Positions 13,581-18,663 of a stretch of 18,663 nucleotides of DNA are shown here, one piece after another. Numbering within the stretch: the stretch's first letter is position 1; each line of letters opens with the position of its first letter. Location: the NCBI GenBank assembly GCA_002354095.1, contig DEKX01000042.1, forward strand, positions 18,069-36,731. Direction: 5' to 3'. A program made the position numbers and the translations under genes. Source of the DNA: Prevotella sp. UBA2711. GTDB lineage: Bacteria > Bacteroidota > Bacteroidia > Bacteroidales > Bacteroidaceae. The notes beneath the pieces were generated by a model. That model searched no databases and was not told the origin of the DNA. It worked only from the letters and a program-made list of their open reading frames with translations.

Positions 13581-13611
13581 TTTAATATCCGTTGCAAAAC
13601 CTTTACCTTTG
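13581..13611 (+). promoter_or_regulatory. Putative promoter for the FGE-fold/beta-barrel gene pair
   Basis: The -7 box TACCTTTG (13604-13611) matches TAnnTTTG. TTTA at 13581-13584 stands roughly where the -33 TTTG is expected. The leader to 13715 is about 100 nt and contains a small hairpin AGGGG-ATTT-CCCCT (13651-13664) enclosed by CTCT (13627-13630) and AGAG (13667-13670). Confidence 0.65.
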
Positions 13612-13714
13612 CAAATATCAATTAATCTCTGTGAAGATTGTAACCCGAAAAGGGGATTTCCCCTGTAGAGGAGAATGTCTTTGTGATAATGGAAACTTTA
13701 AAAATTAATAAAAT

Positions 13715-14803
13715 ATGAGAAAACTATTAGCATTGGTTATGATTGCTTTTTGGGCGATGCCAATTAACGCAAAAGATGGAGACCAAATCACCTTGCAACC
13801 AGTGGCACAACCAATGGGAACATCAGTCGTTGCTAAAGCCTCTGCGCAAAAAGCAACTGTTGTTACTCCTGTTGTAGCACAGCCTGCTGTTAGTGCACAA
13901 AATCAGCAGGTAGTCGCCCAGAACGACCAGAAAGTAACTGTAAAACTTAAAACAGGAGCAACGATAACTGGAATTATGAAGAGTTTCGATCCGATGACAA
14001 AGATTGTTCTAGTTGTAGCAGGTCAAACCACAACAATTCCAATGTCGAAAGTTTCTAGTGTTGAGATGGTTCAGGATACTCCTGTAGAAGTTCAACAACA
14101 CTCCGTAGTTTCTAAGACTCCAGTAACTCAGCCTGTTGTAGCACCATCAGGTACAAATGCGCCATTGGGCAACAAGAAACTATTGGTTACAGAGAATACA
14201 AATCAACCAGAGCGTATAATAATCAATATTGGTCAAACCCCAGTAGAAATGATTTTGGTTAATGGCGGTCGGATGAATATGGGTTATGATGGAAGTGGAA
14301 GCCTGAGAATGAATAGCGAGCCTGTGCATGAAGTCGTTATTACATCTTTTTATATCAGTACACAACCATTACCAGCTTCAGTTGTTACGCAGATAGTTGG
14401 CAGTAAAAATGTCGATGGAAACGGCAACCAGCCAGCTCAGGTTAGAAAATTTGAGGACGTTGAAAGAGTTACCACTACATTAGCAAATCAAACAGGTTTG
14501 AACTTGCGTCTCCCAACCGAAGCGGAATGGGAATATGCAGCTTGTAGCAACCAACAGCATGAGATTTTTAGCATTGCCAGTGGAAGAGATGTTGCGTATG
14601 AGTGGTGTAGCGATTTCTTGGATGATTTCCCAGAAAGCGGGTTAATTGTAACCGATCCAACAGGACCATCAAGAGGAAAAGAGCATGTCGTTCGTTCTTA
14701 CAATGGGGATCGTGGAAAGTTTGATCGCAGCAATGACATTGATGAAGATGATGCATATTTAGGTTTAGTACGTTTAGTGATAAAAGCAAAAGATATTAAA
14801 TAA
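13715..14803 (+). CDS. Secreted protein with SH3-like region and degenerate FGE/PorK-type domain
   Basis: The 362-residue product has a signal peptide (MRKLLALVMIAFWAMPINA), a Gln/Val/Ala-rich linker (about 20-70), a small beta-rich module (about 71-118, VKLKTGATITGIMKSFDPMT...IPMSKVSSVEMV) reminiscent of Sm/SH3-like surface domains, a second linker, and a C-terminal sulfatase-modifying-factor-like domain (about 168-360). The latter keeps MILVNGGRMNMG, EPVHEVVITSFYIS, LRLPTEAEWEYAAC, AYEWCSDF and a terminal LGLVRLV. The usual NGLYDMAGNVxEW and VRGGSW blocks, present in PorK here, are reduced or replaced. Formylglycine generation therefore looks unlikely and a structural or binding role is likelier. 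It has no lipobox, so it is probably periplasmic or exported. A beta-barrel gene follows 32 bp downstream. Base composition is visibly more AT-rich than the por genes. Confidence 0.75.
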   Translation: MRKLLALVMIAFWAMPINAKDGDQITLQPVAQPMGTSVVAKASAQKATVVTPVVAQPAVSAQNQQVVAQNDQKVTVKLKTGATITGIMKSFDPMTKIVLVVAGQTTTIPMSKVSSVEMVQDTPVEVQQHSVVSKTPVTQPVVAPSGTNAPLGNKKLLVTENTNQPERIIINIGQTPVEMILVNGGRMNMGYDGSGSLRMNSEPVHEVVITSFYISTQPLPASVVTQIVGSKNVDGNGNQPAQVRKFEDVERVTTTLANQTGLNLRLPTEAEWEYAACSNQQHEIFSIASGRDVAYEWCSDFLDDFPESGLIVTDPTGPSRGKEHVVRSYNGDRGKFDRSNDIDEDDAYLGLVRLVIKAKDIK

Positions 14804-14835
14804 CAGTTTGTTTCACAAATTAAAAATTAATTATT

Positions 14836-15438
14836 ATGAAGAATTCATTTAAAATTATGCTTACGATGGTAGCATTTTTCGCTTCGACATCAAGCGTAAA
14901 TGCACAGTTCTCGAATAAAGAGAGCAACCGTGTTCCTGATCGTTTCCACATGGGCGTTAGAGGCGGTATGACTATTAATAATTATACTAAAGATTTAAAA
15001 GATGCAAGATCTGCCATATTCCCAACTGGCGGAATTGCACTTGATTTTAAAGTGGCTCCATTCCCTCTTTATGTAGGTACTGCAGTGAACTATGTAAACT
15101 ATGCTTACAAATTGGATACACAACATGTTAAAGATAAAAAGTGGGACATTCATGCTATTCAGGTACCCATTATTGTTAGTTACCATATTAATGTTGCTCC
15201 AAACCTGTTTGTTAATCCTTTTGTAGGTGAATTTATGGCAGTAGCAGTTAGTAAAGAAGGCGGAATAGATAAAAGCTTTAATTATGGGTTGCGTGCTGGT
15301 TGTGGACTTAATTTTGGTAAATTAACATTTGACGTTGGTTACGACCTTGGTTTGGCCAATTTAGGAAAAGGAAGTTTTGAAACACGTACAGGAACATTCT
15401 TTATGACTCTAGGCTATAACTGGCTGGGTAGTCGCTAA
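14836..15438 (+). CDS. Outer-membrane beta-barrel protein (PorT-like/PF13568 type)
   Basis: The 200-residue product has a signal peptide (MKNSFKIMLTMVAFFASTSSVNAQ) and a mature part of alternating strands typical of small outer-membrane barrels: HMGVRGGMTINNY, GGIALDFKVAPFPLYVGTAVNYVNYAY, IHAIQVPIIVSYHINVAPNLFVNPFVGEF, YGLRAGCGLNFGKLTFDVGYDLGL and TFFMTLGYNW. IQVPI...Y with following NPFVG mirrors the other barrel of this window (9606-10208), which has the same length, so they are probably distant members of one family. The gap to the FGE-fold gene is 32 bp without promoter or terminator, indicating co-transcription and perhaps a joint envelope function. The ligand is unknown. A strong terminator follows. 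Confidence 0.85.
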   Translation: MKNSFKIMLTMVAFFASTSSVNAQFSNKESNRVPDRFHMGVRGGMTINNYTKDLKDARSAIFPTGGIALDFKVAPFPLYVGTAVNYVNYAYKLDTQHVKDKKWDIHAIQVPIIVSYHINVAPNLFVNPFVGEFMAVAVSKEGGIDKSFNYGLRAGCGLNFGKLTFDVGYDLGLANLGKGSFETRTGTFFMTLGYNWLGSR

Positions 15439-15452
15439 GCTATGTAAAAACG

Positions 15453-15486
15453 AAGAGAAGCGCTCTTCAGCAAGAGTGCTTCTCTT
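15453..15486 (+). terminator. Intrinsic terminator after the 14836 beta-barrel gene
   Basis: AAGAGAAGCGCTCTT (15453-15467) pairs over 15 positions with AAGAGTGCTTCTCTT (15472-15486), with one G·T, around a CAGC loop. The tail is T-rich but interrupted (TGCTTGTTTGTTATT). Confidence 0.82.
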
Positions 15487-15553
15487 TGCTTGTTTGTTAT
15501 TATTCATATTATTATACTTCCGAGCGTCACTCGCTCAGAAAAGTCTGAATTAA

Positions 15554-15585
15554 TTTGGTTTTTCATTCGCTAATTCGTATCTTTG
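15554..15585 (+). promoter_or_regulatory. Bacteroidetes promoter for the polyene-type operon
   Basis: A -33 TTTG (15554-15557) and a -7 TATCTTTG (15578-15585) are exactly 20 nt apart, an excellent consensus match. The ATG at 15614 lies 28 nt downstream. No other promoter or terminator is evident before the window end, so 15614-18663 looks like one operon. Confidence 0.87.
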
Positions 15586-15613
15586 CATCCCAAAAGTAGA
15601 ATATTGTACTAAC

Positions 15614-16345
15614 ATGAAATACGCTTTAGTAACAGGAGCCTCACGCGGTATTGGTAAGGCGGTAGCCATTCGGCTTGCACGCATGGGGTATCCTGTACTT
15701 ATAAACTATCTAAGGAATAGTGATGCAGCACAGAACGTAGTTGATGAAATCACTAATGATGGGGGGCGAGCCGAATTGCTTCCTTTCAATGTTTCAGATA
15801 AACAAGATGCACTTGCTGCAATAGAGAAATGGGAAGATGAACATCCTGACGACTATATTGCTGTTCTTGTTAACAATGCAGGTGTAAGGCATGACAATGT
15901 CATGTTTATGATGTCAGATGAGGATTGGCATGAAGTGTTGGACACAACACTCAATGGCTTTTTCTATATCACTCGACATCTTTTGAAACACATGCTGCTC
16001 CGTAAGCATGGTGGAAGAATCATAAACATAGCATCGTTGTCTGGGGTTAAAGGACTGCCTGGTCAGACAAATTACAGTGCAGCTAAAGCAGCACTGATTG
16101 GAGCAACAAAAGCTTTAGCCCAGGAGGTAGCATCCCGTAATGTTACTGTTAATGCAGTTGCCCCAGGTTTTATTGATACGGATATGACAAAAGATTTGCC
16201 ACAGGAAGATTTGAAAAAGATGGTACCATGTGGCAGATTTGGGCGACCAGAGGAAGTGGCTTCGTTGGTGGGCTTCTTGGCTTCAGATGAAGCAGCTTAT
16301 ATAACTGGAGAAGTGATTAACATTAATGGTGGATTATATACATAA
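15614..16345 (+). CDS. 3-oxoacyl-ACP reductase, FabG-like short-chain dehydrogenase
   Basis: The 243-residue product is a classical SDR: TGASRGIG cofactor loop (7-14), NNAG (87-90), catalytic Ser141 in INIASLSG, and Tyr154-x3-Lys158 in NYSAAKAAL, ending in the usual AAYITGEVININGG tail. FabG-type enzymes reduce 3-ketoacyl-ACP with NADPH in the cytoplasm. The following gene is a ketosynthase and a methyltransferase comes later, so this is likelier a dedicated reductase of an aryl-polyene/flexirubin-like pathway than the housekeeping FabG; the sequence alone cannot separate these. It is first in the operon, just after a consensus promoter, with a 19-bp gap to the ketosynthase. Confidence 0.9.
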   Translation: MKYALVTGASRGIGKAVAIRLARMGYPVLINYLRNSDAAQNVVDEITNDGGRAELLPFNVSDKQDALAAIEKWEDEHPDDYIAVLVNNAGVRHDNVMFMMSDEDWHEVLDTTLNGFFYITRHLLKHMLLRKHGGRIINIASLSGVKGLPGQTNYSAAKAALIGATKALAQEVASRNVTVNAVAPGFIDTDMTKDLPQEDLKKMVPCGRFGRPEEVASLVGFLASDEAAYITGEVININGGLYT

Positions 16346-16364
16346 TGATGATTAAAAGCGTATA

Positions 16365-17591
16365 ATGTCGAAAAGAGTAGTTGTAACAGGCATGGGAATT
16401 TGGTCCTGTATAGGAACAAATATAGAAACTGTAAAGAATTCGTTGTATGATGGGAAATCAGGTATAGGCTTACAGCCAGAACGACTCACGTATGGATATC
16501 GTTCTGGATTGACTGGTATCGTGGAAACACCCGTTATTACCAAGCAGATGTTGGACAGGCATACTCGTGCGGGCATGTCAGAAGAAGCACAATATGCATA
16601 TATGGCCAGTCGTCAAGCCTTTGAGCAGGCACAAATCAGCGACACTTATCTCCGTGAGCATGAAGTGGGATGTATATTTGGCAATGATTCATCAGCAAAA
16701 CCGGTTATTGAATCATCCAAGATTATGGACGAGAAACATGACTCTGCCATGTTGGGCTATGGGTTGATATTCCAATCGATGAACTCAACGGTGAATATGA
16801 ATCTTAGTACCATTTTCCATCTGCGTGGTGTCAACTTCACAATCAGTGCAGCTTGTGCCAGTGGTAGTCATTCGATAGGTCTTGGGTATATGCTCATCAA
16901 ACAGGGTTTGCAGGACATGATATTGTGTGGTGGCGCCCAGGAAACCAACTATTACTCTATGGCCTCTTTCGATGCTCTTGGCGCATTCTCCGTGAGAATG
17001 GATGACCCAACGAAAGCCAGTCGCCCTTTTGACAAGGACCGTGACGGATTGATTCCCAGTGGTGGAGCTGCCGCCTTGGTGCTGGAAGACTATGATCATG
17101 CTGTGGCTCGAGGTGCAACGATTCTTGCCGAAATAGTCGGATACGGATTCAGCAGCAATGGCGGAGGTATTTCAGAACCGAGTGACGATGGTAGCGTCAC
17201 TGCTATGTCACGAGCCATGAAGGATGCGGAAGTCCAGTTAGATGATATTGACTATATTAATGCACATGCCACTTCAACCCATCAAGGTGATATGTATGAG
17301 GCGATTGCTCTTGACCGACTTTTTCATGGGCAGCGTGCTCTGATTAGCAGTACCAAGTCGATGACTGGTCATGAATGTTGGATGGCAGGAGCCAGTGAAG
17401 TTGTTTACAGTATTATTATGATGAAAAATAATTTTGTGGCTCCCAATATTAATTTTGAAAATCCTGATGAGTATTCAGAAAAGATTAATCTAACGGCAAA
17501 AACTGTAGATATGGAAGTGAATACGGTGCTGAGTAATTCCTTTGGATTTGGAGGAACCAATAGTGCTTTAGTCATAAAAAATATACTATAA
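16365..17591 (+). CDS. Beta-ketoacyl-ACP synthase (FabF-like, aryl-polyene type)
   Basis: The 408-residue product is a complete condensing enzyme of the KAS I/II family. The Cys-His-His triad is Cys164 (SAACASGS), His301 (INAHATST) and His336 (TKSMTGHE), with the closing SNSFGFGGTNS loop. It extends acyl-ACP chains by decarboxylative condensation with malonyl-ACP. After the active-site His the sequence reads CWMAGASE rather than the GAAGAxE common in housekeeping FabF, a hint of a specialised synthase. With the upstream FabG-like reductase and the downstream methyltransferase, the best reading is the first part of an aryl-polyene or flexirubin-type pigment cluster, an inference from gene context. 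It shows no truncation. Confidence 0.9.
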   Translation: MSKRVVVTGMGIWSCIGTNIETVKNSLYDGKSGIGLQPERLTYGYRSGLTGIVETPVITKQMLDRHTRAGMSEEAQYAYMASRQAFEQAQISDTYLREHEVGCIFGNDSSAKPVIESSKIMDEKHDSAMLGYGLIFQSMNSTVNMNLSTIFHLRGVNFTISAACASGSHSIGLGYMLIKQGLQDMILCGGAQETNYYSMASFDALGAFSVRMDDPTKASRPFDKDRDGLIPSGGAAALVLEDYDHAVARGATILAEIVGYGFSSNGGGISEPSDDGSVTAMSRAMKDAEVQLDDIDYINAHATSTHQGDMYEAIALDRLFHGQRALISSTKSMTGHECWMAGASEVVYSIIMMKNNFVAPNINFENPDEYSEKINLTAKTVDMEVNTVLSNSFGFGGTNSALVIKNIL

Positions 17592-17647
17592 TAATTAAGA
17601 AGAAATGCTTAAATAATATCTAAAAATTTTTCAAAGATCAAGTAAGA

Positions 17648-18151
17648 ATGAGAAAGTTTTTTTTATTTATTGCCTTTATAGTATCAGTTGTAAATGCAAG
17701 TGGGGCAAAATTTGTAGAAGGGTCCCTTGATTGCATTAAGGGAGAAAAGAATATAGCAGTTTCACTAGACTGCTCTAAGCTTGTATACAAGAAGAACAGA
17801 CCTTTCCAAGAGTTTTTGGATAAAGCTTCAAGAATGGAGAATTGGGAAGAAGAATCCCTTAAGTATTTCTTTAAAAAGTTTAACGAAGAAACTTTTAAGT
17901 CTCATTTTTTTGCCGTTCCTGTTACATCTAGGAACAAAGGGAAGTATGAAATGGTCATCACTCCTCTCAAGATAAATGGAGGAGGTGACATTAAAGCTCA
18001 TGCGTATATTTTCAACAAAGAAACAAATGAAAAAGTGGCAACTATAGAGTTCAAAACTGATGGAGACGACAACGATGAAATAACATTACGTGATCCCATG
18101 AAAGAAGCAGGAGAAGATCTTGGTTCTTTATTTAAGAAACTACTTAAATAG
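17648..18151 (+). CDS. Unrecognised secreted protein within the polyene-type operon
   Basis: The 167-residue product has a signal peptide (MRKFFLFIAFIVSVVNASGA) and a mature part rich in Lys, Glu and Phe with two cysteines (in SLDCIKG and SLDCSKL). No catalytic motif is seen. A pattern of strands (EGSLDCIKG, KNIAVSLDCSKLVY, YEMVITPLKINGGG, AHAYIFN, VATIEFKTDGDD) after and around a charged helix (ENWEEESLKYFFKKFNEETFK) suggests a small alpha/beta periplasmic protein. It resembles in style short exported Bacteroidales proteins of unknown function; no family name is assigned. It sits between ketosynthase (56-bp gap) and methyltransferase (3-bp gap), so it is co-transcribed with them. It is clearly more AT-rich than its neighbours. 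Confidence 0.75.
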   Translation: MRKFFLFIAFIVSVVNASGAKFVEGSLDCIKGEKNIAVSLDCSKLVYKKNRPFQEFLDKASRMENWEEESLKYFFKKFNEETFKSHFFAVPVTSRNKGKYEMVITPLKINGGGDIKAHAYIFNKETNEKVATIEFKTDGDDNDEITLRDPMKEAGEDLGSLFKKLLK

Positions 18152-18154
18152 GCT

Positions 18155-18663
18155 ATGAATCTATCAACTGATTTAATAAAACGATATACTACCGAAAGAT
18201 TATCTGCTCGTGAGGCACAGCGGTTAGCAGAGTTTATTGCGTGGGGACCAGTAGTTTTCCAAGTCTCCCGTTTGATGCTTAAATTTGGAATACTCGACCT
18301 GATTCGCGATTCGGATGATGGTCTCACAAGAGAAGAGATTGTGGCACAGACAGGCCTATCGGATTATGCCGTGAAATGTCTTTTGGAAGCCTCGCTGAGC
18401 ATTGGACTTGTATTAGTAGATGTTGCCAATGATAAATTTACCATTTCAAAAACGGGATGGTTCTTGATCAATGATCCTGCTACAAGGGTTAATATGGACT
18501 TCAATCACGATGTGAACTATGAAGGATGGTTTCATCTGGAAGAATCTCTGCGTAATGGAAAGCCAGAAGGATTAAAACACTTCGGAGATTGGCCTACGGT
18601 GTATGAAGGGCTGTCAAGCTTACCGCCACAAGTACAAAAGAGCTGGTTTGGATTTGATCATTT
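18155..18663 (+). CDS. SAM-dependent O-methyltransferase-like protein, N-terminal fragment
   Basis: The frame opens at ATG 18155, 3 nt after the previous stop, and stays open to the window end (169 complete codons). It starts MNLSTDLIKRYTTERLSARE and continues with a winged-helix-like dimerisation region: VFQVSRLMLKFGILDLIRD (helix), LTREEIVAQTGLSDYAVKCLLEASLSIGLV (helix-turn-helix-like) and DKFTISKTGWFLIND (wing). This is the N-terminal layout of O-methyltransferases whose Rossmann domain comes later, outside the window, so the SAM-binding motif cannot be checked. Methyltransferases of this kind accompany ketosynthase and reductase genes in aryl-polyene clusters of Bacteroidetes. No frameshift is visible in the part present. 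Confidence 0.7.
   Translation, partial: MNLSTDLIKRYTTERLSAREAQRLAEFIAWGPVVFQVSRLMLKFGILDLIRDSDDGLTREEIVAQTGLSDYAVKCLLEASLSIGLVLVDVANDKFTISKTGWFLINDPATRVNMDFNHDVNYEGWFHLEESLRNGKPEGLKHFGDWPTVYEGLSSLPPQVQKSWFGFDH

Noticed and set aside
13675..13686. Three-codon open frame (ATG TCT TTG TGA) after AGGAG in the leader of the FGE-fold gene
   Set aside because: AGGAG is only one base from the ATG, too close for initiation, and such a short frame cannot be supported by sequence alone.

Overview
The window looks like a chromosomal segment of a Bacteroidales bacterium, most likely Prevotellaceae. The grounds are a complete type IX secretion (T9SS) core operon in porP-porK-porL-porM-porN order, repeated promoters of the Bacteroidetes form (TTTG, about 20 nt, TAnnTTTG), small outer-membrane beta-barrel proteins, and the beginning of what looks like an aryl-polyene/flexirubin-type cluster. 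All convincing genes are on the + strand. No rRNA, tRNA, insertion sequence or CRISPR array was recognised.

Layout. 1-63 is the C-terminal tail of a GatB/YqeY-like protein, followed by a non-coding stretch with a terminator. 543-2318 is a membrane-tethered AraC-type regulator with a periplasmic helical-repeat region, closed by a 17-bp-stem terminator. 2423-3391 is an LD-carboxypeptidase-fold (S66) protein in which two of the three catalytic residues are replaced. It lies just upstream of porP (3443), porK (4423), porL (5877), porM (6812) and porN (8408-9529), and could share their transcript. 9606-10208 is a small beta-barrel protein with its own promoter and terminator. 10277-12580 is the replication-restart helicase PriA.

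From 12647 to 13714 the window is mostly regulatory. A good promoter drives an RNA that folds into a long rod and ends in a terminator-like hairpin with six Ts. A 72-codon helix-turn-helix gene follows, then two terminators, an 11-nt tandem repeat array, two palindromes and another promoter. The next unit (13715-15438) encodes a secreted protein with a degenerate formylglycine-generating-enzyme-like domain (the fold also used by PorK) and a beta-barrel protein. 15614-18663 starts a new operon: a FabG-like reductase, a beta-ketoacyl synthase, an unrecognised secreted protein and an N-terminal methyltransferase fragment cut by the window edge.

How the parts work together. PorL/PorM form the proton-driven T9SS motor in the inner membrane, PorK/PorN the periplasmic ring at the outer membrane, and PorP an outer-membrane component. 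The reductase and synthase suit iterative polyene chain building. The least ordinary features are the S66 pseudoenzyme beside the T9SS operon, the structured RNA or attenuator ahead of the small HTH gene, the 11-nt array, and short DNA repeats placed inside porL and priA and in the por intergenic gaps.
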